A stretch of 64,000 bases of DNA from Prevotella vespertina (lineage in GTDB: Bacteria; Bacteroidota; Bacteroidia; Bacteroidales; Bacteroidaceae), in assembly GCF_009728485.1 (NCBI RefSeq), contig NZ_VVIQ01000002.1, positions 331,235 to 395,234 on the forward strand. Reading direction: 5' to 3'. The number at the start of each line of letters is the position of its first letter. Position 1 is the first letter of the stretch. The notes under the pieces were generated by a model. The model was not told the DNA's origin. It searched no databases and worked only from the letters and a program-made list of their open reading frames with translations. The translations under genes and the position numbers were made by a program. Below are positions 8,680-17,816 of the stretch, in pieces.

Positions 8680-9567
8680 TTATTCCAGGCTTTCCAAGTT
8701 GAGCGTTGCTATCTTCGAACCACGACGAAGGATAGCGTTACGGAGCAAATCAATGTCTGCATCCCATGAATTACGCATATATTCACGCACCATCTTCAGC
8801 TTTCTATTGATGATACTCGTACCCTTTGGACCTGCAATCTGCAAGATTTTATTCCATTCCTGAGGTGTACTTGTAACGTAGATAGAGTACAGCTCGGCAA
8901 TATCCTCTGCTGGATTCTCCATTGAATAAGGTGAGACGAAACCCTGTGAGTAGGCTTGCTTCTCGGGTACTGACGTCCAGTTACCACTGACATAATCGGC
9001 ACGTGAGATGTCATCAAACGACTCATCGTAAGGTTTCTTTTGGTTCAGAATATGCATAAACTCGTGGTGCATGGTGTGGAAATAGAACCCCGTCATACTG
9101 CCGTAGTCCTTTAATAGGTCGTCAGTAAGGGCGTTCACCTTACTTAATGTCACCTTGTAACCACCTTCCGCACTACCTACTACCTCCGTGCGATAGCGTG
9201 TGTAGCCAGGAATACCTACTGCAACAATAATGCGCGGAACGTTCTCTTTAACGAAATCCAAGCCCACTGTCTCGGCGTAAGCATCGAACCACATATACTT
9301 AGTGATGATAGCTAGCTTGGCAGTCTTTGCTGAATCGGCAGGTACGAAGTTGTAGGCTTTATCGGTTTCTTCCGTCTTCAAGCGGTATTGGAACTCGATG
9401 TTATAAGGCATAGTATAGTTCTTATACAGCCATTGATCGAATGTGTTTCGTTTCACCGCAGTGGTTGGAAAGATGGAATCACCGCCCAATTTGTCATCGT
9501 TACAAGCCGTGAGAACCATGGTTCCGCAGGCTATTACGATAGCAGCCAATAGAATATTTCTTTTCAT
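8680..9567 (-). CDS. Substrate import-associated zinc metallohydrolase lipoprotein (HExxH)
   Basis: A protein of 295 residues with a lipoprotein signal (MVLTAC, Cys22). The zinc motif is HHEFMHILNQ (around residue 167), followed about 50 residues later by ENPAEDIAELYS, a plausible third-ligand region. This matches the family called substrate import-associated zinc metallohydrolase lipoprotein (Peptidase_Mx1-like), found almost only beside SusC/SusD pairs. A surface protease or glycoprotease acting just before import fits the operon. No substrate is known to me. It directly follows the susD-like gene by 14 bases. Confidence 0.85.
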   Translation of the reverse strand: MKRNILLAAIVIACGTMVLTACNDDKLGGDSIFPTTAVKRNTFDQWLYKNYTMPYNIEFQYRLKTEETDKAYNFVPADSAKTAKLAIITKYMWFDAYAETVGLDFVKENVPRIIVAVGIPGYTRYRTEVVGSAEGGYKVTLSKVNALTDDLLKDYGSMTGFYFHTMHHEFMHILNQKKPYDESFDDISRADYVSGNWTSVPEKQAYSQGFVSPYSMENPAEDIAELYSIYVTSTPQEWNKILQIAGPKGTSIINRKLKMVREYMRNSWDADIDLLRNAILRRGSKIATLNLESLE

Positions 9568-9581
9568 AAATAAGTCTCCTT

Positions 9582-11159
9582 TTATTTATTACGTGGGTTA
9601 GGAGTAATGCCAGCAGTTATCACGTCTTGTGGTAACTGGATGGCTAAACGTGGGTCGCCAGCCTTCATCGTATCGGTGACAGCTGTGACATTCGATTGCA
9701 CATCCACCTTACGTCTGTACATCGTAATGCCATATCGCTTCACATCTTGTAGGCGGAAACCTTCGTGAATGGTCACCAATCGACGCAGTTGCAATATACA
9801 TTGTAAAAGGGGTTCTTGCGTTGTCTGCTCAATAGTGAACAATGGGTGTAGCTCCTTCTTAGGCGTTGGCTGTGAAGGAGTATAGTAAGCCAACGAATTG
9901 TAGAAGTCCTTTATCTGGTCAAGAGTGAGGCTCACTCTATGCTTTGAGAAGACTGCCAATTCGCTATTGATATCGGCTACTGCCTTGTCATATTGCCCTA
10001 AGAGAGCATAAGCCTCGGCACGTTCAAGGAGGGTAATATCGGTTGCGAAGACTGCAAACTCACCATAGGGAATACCTATTTCAGCCTGTGTATCGATGAC
10101 TTTAGCCATGTATGGAATCTTACGCAAGGCGTATTTCGATATACCATTATTATAGGTAACGGTGTAGTTAAGGTCTGTTCCGCTGTTACCCCATGGTCCT
10201 GCAGCCTGCAAAGTCTCGTTCTTACTAATCAACTCTCCGTGTGCGTACTTGCTACCAGCAAGTATTGGAATACTGATAACACCCCACTGTGAAGGTGCAG
10301 GAAGCAGCATGATGTTGGCATTCTTACTAGCTTTTATGAAGTCATAAGGCTGCACGTTGCCACTAGGACCCAGTCTGTTCCACTCTGCCCAGTTGCGTAG
10401 TATGTCCTCAGGGTGGTCTCCTAACACCTTATTCGCATACTCCACCGCCTTGTCGTATTGCTGTGCATAGAGATAGAAACGGGTTGCGAAAGCATAAGCA
10501 GCCTGCTTGGTAAAATGGAATTTAGGCTTATCATACTTTGTTCCAACGAGTTTCATGCCTTCCACTAAGTCGTTTTCTATATTCTTGTAAAGCTCTGCCA
10601 AGGTGCCACGCTCCATGAGTCTGCCCACGACACGTTCGGGTTGCTTAGGATAAGGCAAGCCCAAGTTGTTCTGCGCAGTGGTCTTGTCATAAGCCTGACA
10701 AAATACTGTTGACAACTGGAACATAGCAAAGGCACGACATAACAAAGCCTCGCCCTTCTGCGCATCATAAGCCTCTTTGTCCTTCGCCTTATCAATGTGA
10801 TCGAGCGTTTCATTGCATGTTGAGATAGCGGCGTAATGCGCTTCCCACAACTGATGAGGCGTCTCGGGATTGCTTACCTCATCAATGTCTTTCCATTGAT
10901 AAGCCTGCTCTTGAAAACGATCGAAGGCACTCCAAGTGCTGTGCAACTGCTCATCTGTATTGTCAGAGTACATCTCCAAGAGATAAGCAGGGTGTCCTTG
11001 TGGATAAGCACTGACGAGTAGTTGGCTCGATTCAGAGGGTGTCTTCAAGTCCATACGACTATCGGGATACTTGTCCAAGAAGTCGTTGCACGATGTAAAG
11101 GCAAGTGCAGCGGACGCAAGCGACAGGCACATTATATATTTATTGACGTTCATCTTCAT
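9582..11159 (-). CDS. SusD/RagB-like outer-membrane lipoprotein
   Basis: A protein of 525 residues with a lipoprotein signal (LAFTSCNDFLDKYP; Cys24). The CNDFLD start, the helical TPR-like body (CRAFAMFQLSTVFC...) and the C-terminal LQCILQLRRLVTIHEGFR segment, followed by DVKRYG, are characteristic of RagB/SusD. The protein caps the SusC barrel and captures ligand. Translation may begin at M1 or at M3 (MNVNKY). It sits 5 bases after the SusC gene. The ligand is unknown; the neighbouring metallohydrolase and esterases suggest glycopeptides. Confidence 0.92.
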   Translation of the reverse strand: MKMNVNKYIMCLSLASAALAFTSCNDFLDKYPDSRMDLKTPSESSQLLVSAYPQGHPAYLLEMYSDNTDEQLHSTWSAFDRFQEQAYQWKDIDEVSNPETPHQLWEAHYAAISTCNETLDHIDKAKDKEAYDAQKGEALLCRAFAMFQLSTVFCQAYDKTTAQNNLGLPYPKQPERVVGRLMERGTLAELYKNIENDLVEGMKLVGTKYDKPKFHFTKQAAYAFATRFYLYAQQYDKAVEYANKVLGDHPEDILRNWAEWNRLGPSGNVQPYDFIKASKNANIMLLPAPSQWGVISIPILAGSKYAHGELISKNETLQAAGPWGNSGTDLNYTVTYNNGISKYALRKIPYMAKVIDTQAEIGIPYGEFAVFATDITLLERAEAYALLGQYDKAVADINSELAVFSKHRVSLTLDQIKDFYNSLAYYTPSQPTPKKELHPLFTIEQTTQEPLLQCILQLRRLVTIHEGFRLQDVKRYGITMYRRKVDVQSNVTAVTDTMKAGDPRLAIQLPQDVITAGITPNPRNK

Positions 11160-11164
11160 AAGTT

Positions 11165-14100
11165 TTAAAGTCCAACTTTTACTGTAAGGGTGAATTGCTT
11201 TGGCATTGGTGACGCCACACCACCCACGTTATAGAACTCTGGATCCTGCCCATTGAGTCTCTTGTCAGCATAAAGCAAGAAGAGATTAGTGGCTTGGAGT
11301 TTGAGAGAAAGGTTCTGAATAACGCTATTCTTGAACCATTGTGCAGGTAGGTTATAACCGAGGGAAATCTCTTTCATGCGAATGAAGTCGCCCTTTGCTA
11401 TGCGTACATCACTATAATTATAAGCGTTGTAACCCATGCGCACATTCGTATTTGCCATATACTGGCTCTTTGACAATATACCTGGAACATTCGTAACAGC
11501 CTCATCGCCAGGTTTCATCCAGCGATTCTTGAAGTCGTTAGTCATAGAGACTAAGTCGTTATAACGGGCACGGAACTTAGGATCGAGGCGTACAACGTTA
11601 CCGAAAGCATAGGTAACAAAGACGTTAAGAGTGAAGCCTTTATAGGTGAAGAGGTTGCCAAGTGAACCCGTGTGAGGCGGGTCTGTCGGTCCTTCATACT
11701 TGAGGAAGTCTGTTTGGGTACGCTCTTGGAAGTTGATATCATCGGTTGTCACCTCTCCTTTCTCATTGCGTACCATAGGCATACCCTCGTCGTTTATGCC
11801 CACAAAAGGTATTGAGAACAACGCACGAGCAGGATAGCCGCGCTTAGCGAAGCCGTTTCCACTCACTAAACTCATTACGTTTCCTTGGTTAAAGAGCTTA
11901 GTAATCTTGGTCTTAGCATACGAATAGATGAAGTTCGTTGACCATGTGAAATACTTGTTCCTAACGCCTACTAACGATAGACTTAACTCAACACCATTAG
12001 AATTCATAGAGGCTACATTGGCAGCACGGATTATCTGTCCGCCTAGTCCGGCAGTAATCATTGGACCAATCTCATCGAAGTTCTTACGTGTATAATAGTC
12101 CAGTGTGATACCCAGACGATTATTCCACAATGATGCATCAAAGCCCAAGTTCAACTCGTTCTTCTTCTCGTATGTGAGGTTCGCATTGGCTAACTCGGTG
12201 ATTTCGAGCTGTGGTTCTTGGTCTTCAGCGAATAGTCTAAAAGGATTAGAAGCCGTTATGATGGCGGTTGAATTGCTGTAAGAAGCATCTGGGGGAGTAC
12301 CCGTAAGACTATAAGAAGCACGCAAGGTGAGTTTATTCAATGGTGATAACTTATTGAACCAACTCTCTTCATGCACATTCCAAGCGCCCGAAACGTTCCA
12401 TGTAGGCATCCATCTTGCCTTCGTATCACGTCCCATTTGGTTAGAACCTTCATAGCGTAAAGTTCCGTTGAAGACGTATTTTCCCATATAACTATATGTG
12501 GCATTGCTATAGAAAGCAACGCTACGTGAATTGGTTGGAACTATGGTGTAATAGGTGTTACCAGCCTCAACCGCACGCTTAAAGTAGTCATAGACATAGA
12601 AAGGAACCATACCCGCATTGTAGCGCAAACCCACTCCTTCAGAGGCATTACGCTGTCTTTCAATGCTCTTAATCTCCATTCCTCCGAACAAGTTCACTAT
12701 GTGTTTATCAGCGAAAGTGTGGTTATAATTAGCTGTTGCACGCAAGTCGTAATCACTCATTCGGTTGTCTCCTTTATGATAGAGACCGCCGTATGGCAAC
12801 ACTGTCTGCGGTAGTTTATTCGGATTGGATGGGTCTTTGTACAGGTACTTGTTGCCATCTCGGATGATACCATTGCCCATTGCACGATAAGCCAGTGCCT
12901 GGTTAGAATCGTCCTTAATATTATGTTCCTGTGTAGATGCCATGTATTTGAATGCACCTAACAATGACAACTCAAGGTCACGGATAGGTTTATACTTCAA
13001 TTCTAACTGGAATCTCGCATCAAGCGCATGCAAGTCTATGTAGTTATTGTCCAACTCATGGAAGATATTAAATGGTGCGTAGTTTGCCACGTAATACTCG
13101 TTTGGATCTAATACACGTGAGGTGTTGCTTGCATAAGAGTAAGGGTTAATATCGAAGTCACGTTTCACTTCACCGCCCACAACGTCTACATCCTGTCCAA
13201 GAGTTCCTGGCGCACGCTGCTTGCGATAAGCTGCTCCACCGATAAGGTTCAATGAGAGCTTATCAGTAAGGTGCTGCGTGAGGTTAACGTTGAGCGTATA
13301 ACGATTCACACTACTCTGCTTGTACCATCCTGGATCAAGTAGTGCGCTAAACGAAGCATAGTAGTTTGAACGCTGCGTACCACCACTGAAGCTCACAGAA
13401 TGGGTCTGCATGATGTTCGAAGAGAATAATTCTTTGAACCAGTTGGTGTTTCGGAACTCTGCACGTTGTAAGTAACGATTACGTGCTTCGGGCGTATTCT
13501 CCAATGCAAACTGCCCCGTTGTACGATCGTAATGATTGATGAGCTCATACATTTTTCCATATACACCATACTCGCTACCATTGAGCACTTCCGAGAGATT
13601 CAGCCATCCCTTATCCGCCAATTCACGATAGATACCCATCTGCTCCTTCGAATCTAAGATGTCGAAATTGCTGTAGGATGGCACCAAGCGAGTGGTGAAC
13701 TCACCCGTATAACTAATGTGTGATTGGCCTTGCTTACCCTTCTTTGTGGTTACAACGATGACACCTGCCATCGCACGCGCACCATAGATAGAGGTGGCGG
13801 AACCGTCCTTAAGGATTTGAAAACTCTCTATATCGTCGGCATTCAAACCAGCGATTGCCGAAGAGATAAGCGTCTCGGGGTTACCAGAAGCGAGGTCGTC
13901 AGCACCCACATTAGCCGCATCTTCCATGATCACACCATCCACAACCCATAGTGGCTTACTACTTCCATAGATGGACGTTGCGCCACGAATGCGTATCTTA
14001 GGTGATGTACCAAAGGTGCCGCTAACGTTCTGCACTGATACACCAGCAGCCTGTCCCTCAAGCGAACGACTGATGTCAGCCACACCATTGAGGCGCGCTT

Positions 14101-14479
14101 TGTCAGCATCCAACTTATCGGTCGCACCCGTGAAGAGGCGGCGGTCGGTGCGAGTAAGACCAGTCACAACAACTTCATTGAGGGTTGTTGCATTCGATTT
14201 CAGTACTACGTGCATGTCAGTGGTAGCCTTCAGCGTCTGCGACACCATACCGATGTACGCCACTGTCACTTGTGGGTTTGCAACGTCAGTAGTCAATGAG
14301 AACTTACCATCGACATCGGTGACTGTCGCCATCTTAGCCCCCACAACAGTGATAGTCGCACCGATAACTGGTTCGTTATCATCGGCTGCCACCACCGTAC
14401 CCGTAATCTTGGTTTGTGAAAAAGCCATGCTGATACAAAGGAAGAGCATGCCTATACACAGGAGTAGCTTTTTGTTCAT
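11165..14479 (-). CDS. SusC/RagA-like TonB-dependent receptor
   Basis: A protein of 1104 residues. A signal peptide (1-21, ending MAFSQ) is followed by a carboxypeptidase-D-like regulatory domain (about 23-100, TGTVVAADDNEPVIGATI), then the plug domain (LNEVVVTG near 104; PKIRIRGATSIYG and PLWVVDGVIMED near 165-190), then the 22-strand barrel ending in a C-terminal beta signal (FTLTVKVGL). It is the first gene of the five-gene operon and imports substrate across the outer membrane with TonB energy. No ECF sigma, anti-sigma or hybrid two-component gene flanks it, so regulation must come from elsewhere. Confidence 0.95.
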   Translation of the reverse strand: MNKKLLLCIGMLFLCISMAFSQTKITGTVVAADDNEPVIGATITVVGAKMATVTDVDGKFSLTTDVANPQVTVAYIGMVSQTLKATTDMHVVLKSNATTLNEVVVTGLTRTDRRLFTGATDKLDADKARLNGVADISRSLEGQAAGVSVQNVSGTFGTSPKIRIRGATSIYGSSKPLWVVDGVIMEDAANVGADDLASGNPETLISSAIAGLNADDIESFQILKDGSATSIYGARAMAGVIVVTTKKGKQGQSHISYTGEFTTRLVPSYSNFDILDSKEQMGIYRELADKGWLNLSEVLNGSEYGVYGKMYELINHYDRTTGQFALENTPEARNRYLQRAEFRNTNWFKELFSSNIMQTHSVSFSGGTQRSNYYASFSALLDPGWYKQSSVNRYTLNVNLTQHLTDKLSLNLIGGAAYRKQRAPGTLGQDVDVVGGEVKRDFDINPYSYASNTSRVLDPNEYYVANYAPFNIFHELDNNYIDLHALDARFQLELKYKPIRDLELSLLGAFKYMASTQEHNIKDDSNQALAYRAMGNGIIRDGNKYLYKDPSNPNKLPQTVLPYGGLYHKGDNRMSDYDLRATANYNHTFADKHIVNLFGGMEIKSIERQRNASEGVGLRYNAGMVPFYVYDYFKRAVEAGNTYYTIVPTNSRSVAFYSNATYSYMGKYVFNGTLRYEGSNQMGRDTKARWMPTWNVSGAWNVHEESWFNKLSPLNKLTLRASYSLTGTPPDASYSNSTAIITASNPFRLFAEDQEPQLEITELANANLTYEKKNELNLGFDASLWNNRLGITLDYYTRKNFDEIGPMITAGLGGQIIRAANVASMNSNGVELSLSLVGVRNKYFTWSTNFIYSYAKTKITKLFNQGNVMSLVSGNGFAKRGYPARALFSIPFVGINDEGMPMVRNEKGEVTTDDINFQERTQTDFLKYEGPTDPPHTGSLGNLFTYKGFTLNVFVTYAFGNVVRLDPKFRARYNDLVSMTNDFKNRWMKPGDEAVTNVPGILSKSQYMANTNVRMGYNAYNYSDVRIAKGDFIRMKEISLGYNLPAQWFKNSVIQNLSLKLQATNLFLLYADKRLNGQDPEFYNVGGVASPMPKQFTLTVKVGL

Positions 14480-14664
14480 AAGTGTTTAATTAATGTATGT
14501 CTTATATTGTTTTCAACACTGGTAATAGGTCGTTTACCATGCTATTTCCATAAAACCTTGTAGATTAATTCTTCTCTGACAAAGGGTCTTATACAAGACG
14601 TTTTGTGGCTTTTAGGCATCAAATAACACTAATCTATAACCTTTAGATGTTGTATTTAATGCTA

Positions 14665-14693
14665 CAAAGGTAGGTTAATTTTCTAATATACAA
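14665..14693 (-). promoter_or_regulatory. Promoter of the SusCD operon
   Basis: Minus strand: TTG (14691-14693), 18 bases, then TACCTTTG (14665-14672). The predicted leader is roughly 180 nt, long enough for post-transcriptional control as known for other susC leaders. The rest of the divergent gap (14480-14890) holds this promoter and the one for the next gene. Confidence 0.65.
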
Positions 14694-14802
14694 GGCTTTT
14701 TTAGCATTTATTTGTTCCTTACAAGCGTAAAAGCTATGGGCAGTGTACACGAAACGGGATAATAATTTCAGTAAGCTATTACCCATATTCGGCGCACATT
14801 TC

Positions 14803-14833
14803 TTTGGTTATCTCCCTTAAAATAGTAACTTTG
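14803..14833 (+). promoter_or_regulatory. Promoter of the DUF6078 gene
   Basis: TTTG (14803-14806), 19 bases, then TAACTTTG (14826-14833), an excellent match to the Bacteroidetes consensus. The start codon is at 14891. Confidence 0.75.
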
Positions 14834-14890
14834 CAATAATCAAGCACATACACGTGTGATAAATATTAGTTAACTAAATCTTGAACAATA

Positions 14891-15316
14891 ATGGATAAAT
14901 ACAGTTGCTATATGCCCCAGTGCCCACGCCGTGAGAGTTGCACGCTTTGGCACATCGCCCAACAGGAGATAGCGGAGGAATACGTATTTCTAAGCGTGAC
15001 AAATCCCCTACTCATTGAGCAGGCTGGCGGCTATTCGCAATGCCCGAAGTATTATGAATGGAAGTTGAGACGCTTTGCTCGTGGTATGCGTTGGCGTTAT
15101 GGGACGCTCACGGGCAATGCAGAGGCGGAGATTCATGAGCGGTTGAAGGACGCTTTTGGCTTTACGCAAATAGGGAGAATGCGCCGTGGCGATGTGGTTA
15201 TATCGCCTGAGGAGCAAGCACAAATACGTGAGATATTTGAAGAGGTAGCCCCTGGTGCAGAACCAGAATTTATAGCTTTCGAGGAACATTATATTAAGCC
15301 TCCACGCCGCAAGTAA
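14891..15316 (+). CDS. DUF6078 family protein, function unknown
   Basis: A soluble protein of 141 residues with a cysteine-rich start (CYMPQCPRRESCTLWH), a pattern shared by a small Bacteroidales family I know as DUF6078. The Cys spacing (C5, C10, C16) could bind a metal, but this is only inference. The middle part (YYEWKLRRFARGMRWRYG) is basic and aromatic, and the end is a helical EEQAQIREIFEEV segment. It has a strong promoter and is transcribed alone. The 22-bp array D begins 18 bases after its stop and may act as its 3' structure. Confidence 0.65.
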   Translation: MDKYSCYMPQCPRRESCTLWHIAQQEIAEEYVFLSVTNPLLIEQAGGYSQCPKYYEWKLRRFARGMRWRYGTLTGNAEAEIHERLKDAFGFTQIGRMRRGDVVISPEEQAQIREIFEEVAPGAEPEFIAFEEHYIKPPRRK

Positions 15317-15333
15317 GGGCTGCGGAGTATTGT

Positions 15334-15421
15334 CCCCACGCTGGAACACGGATGTTCCCACACTGGAACTTTCATGTTCCAACGCCGGAACATGAATATT
15401 CCGCCGCTGGGAACATTTCAA
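15334..15421. repeat. 22-bp-period tandem array D
   Basis: Four units start at 15334, 15356, 15378 and 15400, with the pattern CCACGCTGGAACACGGATGT. Each unit carries GGAACA...TGTTCC, an imperfect dyad, so hairpins can form within or between units. The sequence is unrelated to arrays A-C, F, G and H, but the period is the same. Confidence 0.8.
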
Positions 15422-15485
15422 TTCTAATGGATGGTGACGACCGACAGACGTACTTGGTGAGGTCTACCCTACCCTTATTATAGAC

Positions 15486-15878
15486 GAACCGCAGAGCATA
15501 CTAGATGCCGACAGAAAGAATAAGACAAGGCAGCTCCCACGCTGTTCGATCCAATTCTCACCTTATTAATTATATAGTACCACGAACAACAAAGTATACT
15601 GGATGCCGACAGAAAGAATAAGACAAGGCAGCTCCCACGCTGTTCAATCCAATTCTCACCTTGTTATATAGTACCAAGAACCGCAGAGTATGCTAGATGC
15701 CGACAGAAAGAATAAGACAAGGCTGGTCTCACGCTGTTTAATCCAATTCCCACCTTATTATATAGTACCACGAACCGCAGAGTATGCTGGATGCCGATAG
15801 AAAGAATAAGACAAGGCAGGTTCCACGCTGTTCAATCCAATTCTCACCTTATTATATAGTACCAAGAACCGCAGAGCG
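15486..15878. repeat. Four-copy tandem repeat of 94-98 bp
   Basis: Copies start at 15486, 15584, 15678 and 15772 (spacings 98, 94, 94), and a partial fifth starts at 15866. Each begins GAACCGCAGAG, continues GATGCCGACAGAAAGAATAA and ends near TTATATAGTACCA. Copies differ at a few positions each. A diverged half copy (AATAAGACAAG...CATTCAATCC) lies at about 16068-16091. No open frame spans the copies. It lies about 360 bases upstream of tRNA-Ser. Confidence 0.85.
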
Positions 15879-15883
15879 ATGTT

Positions 15884-16096
15884 TACAACCAGGTGTATCA
15901 TCTCGATGCGATAAATGTCTTCAACAACCGACTGGTGAAGAAAATTGAGATGAAGGGTGTGAAACAGGTTGGTACGACCTCAACAAATAGTTATCTTTAC
16001 CTCTATATCTTGTCAAAGAAGAAAAGCAGGACACCACGTGCCCGTATCAACTTTGACGCTACAAATAAGACAAGTTTGTGCATTCAATCCAGCTAA
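15884..16096 (+). pseudogene. Possible coding remnant between repeat and tRNA
   Basis: A frame of about 70 codons (VYHLDAINVFNNRLVKK...) starts inside the last partial repeat and ends at 16096. Its composition is protein-like, but it has no promoter or start site in keeping with its neighbours. I do not recognise the family. It may be a 3' fragment of a lost gene, or chance. Confidence 0.2.
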
Positions 16097-16163
16097 ATTA
16101 GGAAATAACAAAGCTATCTTCCACCTTTTATACACATATATTGAAAAAAAAATGTCTATTTGT

Positions 16164-16194
16164 TTTGTAGTTAAAGAAATTATTCTTAACTTTG
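16164..16194 (+). promoter_or_regulatory. Promoter of tRNA-Ser
   Basis: TTTG (16164-16167), 19 bases, then TAACTTTG (16187-16194). The expected start is about 40 bases before the tRNA. Confidence 0.7.
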
Positions 16195-16240
16195 CACTCG
16201 CTTTCGACAAGGAAGCAGGTTGACTACAAAGTAACCTTCT

Positions 16241-16325
16241 GGAGAGATGGTAGAGTGGTCGATTACAACGGTCTTGAAAACCGTCGTACCGAGAGGTACC
16301 GGGGGTTCGAATCCCTCTCTCTCCG
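16241..16325 (+). tRNA. tRNA-Ser (anticodon UGA)
   Basis: An 85-nt class II tRNA. The acceptor stem is GGAGAGA with TCTCTCC. The anticodon arm ACGGT-CTTGAAA-ACCGT has TGA at 16275-16277. There is a long variable arm (GTACCGAGAGGTACC) and a T arm GGGGG-TTCGAAT-CCCTC. The 3' CCA is not encoded. The accessory island begins just after it; tRNA-Ser genes are frequent integration targets, but no second copy of the 3' end is visible in this window. Confidence 0.95.
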
Positions 16326-16330
16326 CAAAC

Positions 16331-16372
16331 AAGGGTGTAAATCAACGGGTTATGTGATTTACACCCTTTATT
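16331..16372 (+). terminator. Terminator after tRNA-Ser
   Basis: A perfect 14-bp stem AAGGGTGTAAATCA (16331-16344) with TGATTTACACCCTT (16355-16368) and a 10-nt loop, followed by a T-rich tail. Confidence 0.8.
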
Positions 16373-16470
16373 ACACCCGAATTTTCCATTACCTAAGAAA
16401 ACTTATAGCATTTCCTTTATTACAATATCCGTTTGTTTTTGTGAAAGTAATAATTATCACATATACAATT

Positions 16471-17082
16471 ATGATTTACGGATATATCAGAGTTAGCAGC
16501 GATAAGCAAACAGTAGAGAATCAACGCTTCGAGATTAGTAACTTTTGTAAACATCAAAATCTTTCAATTGACGATTGGATAGAGGAAACTATCAGTGGCA
16601 CAAAAAACTATAGCAAGCGAGAACTTGGCAGATTACTTAAAAAGGTAAGAAAGGACGATATTATCATTTGCAGTGAATTGTCCCGCCTGGGTCGTAACCT
16701 TTTTATGATTATGGAAATTCTGAACATTTGTATGAGTAAGGAGTGTCGTGTGTGGACAATTAAGGACAACTATCGTTTAGGTGATGATATCCAGAGTAAG
16801 GTGCTTGCCTTTGCTTTCGGCTTATCAGCAGAGATTGAACGTAATCTTATTAGCCAGCGCACAAAGGAGGCATTGGCACGAAAACGATCAGAAGGAGTGG
16901 TCCTCGGACGTCCGAAAGGTAGAAGAAGTTCGCCAGATAAGTATAAATTATCAGGCAAAGAGATTCTTATATCAGAACTCTTAAAAAACGGTATATCTCA
17001 TCGAAAGATAGCAAAGATTTGCAAGGTAGATAGGAATACCCTTAGCCGTTTTATAACATTGAAGTGTTTGGCTGTAAACTAA
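16471..17082 (+). CDS. Mpi-like serine site-specific recombinase (DNA invertase)
   Basis: A protein of 203 residues. I start it at ATG 16471 (MIYGYIRVSS), because the longer frame would cross the tRNA gene. The resolvase/invertase domain covers 1-140: catalytic Ser9 in YIRVSS, ELSRLGRN near 70, and the helix E segment AFGLSAEIERNLISQRTKEA. A C-terminal helix-turn-helix (ISHRKIAKICKVDRNTLSRF) reads DNA. The sequence strongly resembles Mpi, the Bacteroides fragilis global invertase that flips many promoters at short inverted repeats. It may therefore act on distant sites as well as local ones. I see no clear invertible segment with long inverted repeats right beside it. A possible partner gene follows by 18 bases. 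Confidence 0.88.
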   Translation: MIYGYIRVSSDKQTVENQRFEISNFCKHQNLSIDDWIEETISGTKNYSKRELGRLLKKVRKDDIIICSELSRLGRNLFMIMEILNICMSKECRVWTIKDNYRLGDDIQSKVLAFAFGLSAEIERNLISQRTKEALARKRSEGVVLGRPKGRRSSPDKYKLSGKEILISELLKNGISHRKIAKICKVDRNTLSRFITLKCLAVN

Positions 17083-17100
17083 GGAGGTATTAAAGGAAAG

Positions 17101-17499
17101 TTGAACATCTTTGAGACACCCGAGATTGACGAGAATAATCTACCACCAGCTCATAAGCTGGTGCGTCGTGCACCACGCTTAGAGGGTGATTGCCTTGTTG
17201 TTCCACTAACAGAAAGCAGTTTGGACGATATCATCGAAGATGAAATGCTACATTTAAGTGTTACTGATGAGGTCGTTGCTTTACTGCAAAAATCAATTGA
17301 TGAGCAAACGACAGCAGAAGATATGTTCAAGGAGGTTTTTACTGTACGCCTTGAATCGCCTACTCGAACAATGACCTTCGAGGTAGCAGAGATGGGGTAT
17401 GGGACCTATCAATTAGAAGATGGTTCATCTTTGACAGCTATCAATCGGTACATGGAGGAAATCAATTACTTTGATATGGTCTTCAGGCTAAAGAAGTAA
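17101..17499 (+). CDS. Hypothetical protein co-transcribed with the invertase
   Basis: A protein of 132 residues reading from TTG 17101, with AAAGGAAAG just before it and no in-frame ATG upstream. It is acidic at the centre (SSLDDIIEDEMLHL) with a C-terminal MEEINYFDMVFRLKK. I do not recognise the family. Its tight spacing to the invertase gene suggests one mRNA and possibly a recombination-linked role, which is inference. Confidence 0.5.
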   Translation: MNIFETPEIDENNLPPAHKLVRRAPRLEGDCLVVPLTESSLDDIIEDEMLHLSVTDEVVALLQKSIDEQTTAEDMFKEVFTVRLESPTRTMTFEVAEMGYGTYQLEDGSSLTAINRYMEEINYFDMVFRLKK

Positions 17500-17816
17500 A
17501 CTTCTGCTATAATAGATGGATAGAAGTCATGAAAAAGAATAGAACTCTTGTGTGAACGTTTGATATCATACGAACATACAGTCTATGAACATCTATGTTG
17601 TCAAATAGTCACGTGACTTCTTCCACCTGTTTCAAATTTAATATTAGACTGCATTTGTTAGATTTGTATCTCTATTATAGTGTCTTCTGACTCCACTATT
17701 ACGTCTTATTTTGCGAGACACTGTACTTGGACTTACATTTATTGTTTGGCAATCTCTTTTTGTTTCGTTCTATTTTGGAGCAGCACAGAAATTGTGAACC
17801 TTTGCTCCGAGGTTAA
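17500..17816. other. Gene-free AT-rich gap beside the invertase
   Basis: No open frame of weight is present. An imperfect palindrome GTTTGATATCATACGAAC (17558-17575) and AACATA...TATGTT arms just after it could be recombination or binding sites, but the arms are short. No matching distant inverted partner was seen in this gap. Confidence 0.3.

Noticed and set aside
13971..14489. 172-codon plus-strand frame opposite the SusC gene
   Set aside because: It is the antisense of the SusC N-terminal coding sequence, without its own promoter or recognisable protein features.
16192..16470. N-terminal extension of the invertase
   Set aside because: It would be translated from the tRNA-Ser gene and its terminator. 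The family start MIYGYIRVSS is at 16471.
17558..17610. Invertible promoter beside the invertase
   Set aside because: Only short imperfect dyads (5-6 bp arms) were found; no inverted pair of the length expected for such switches.
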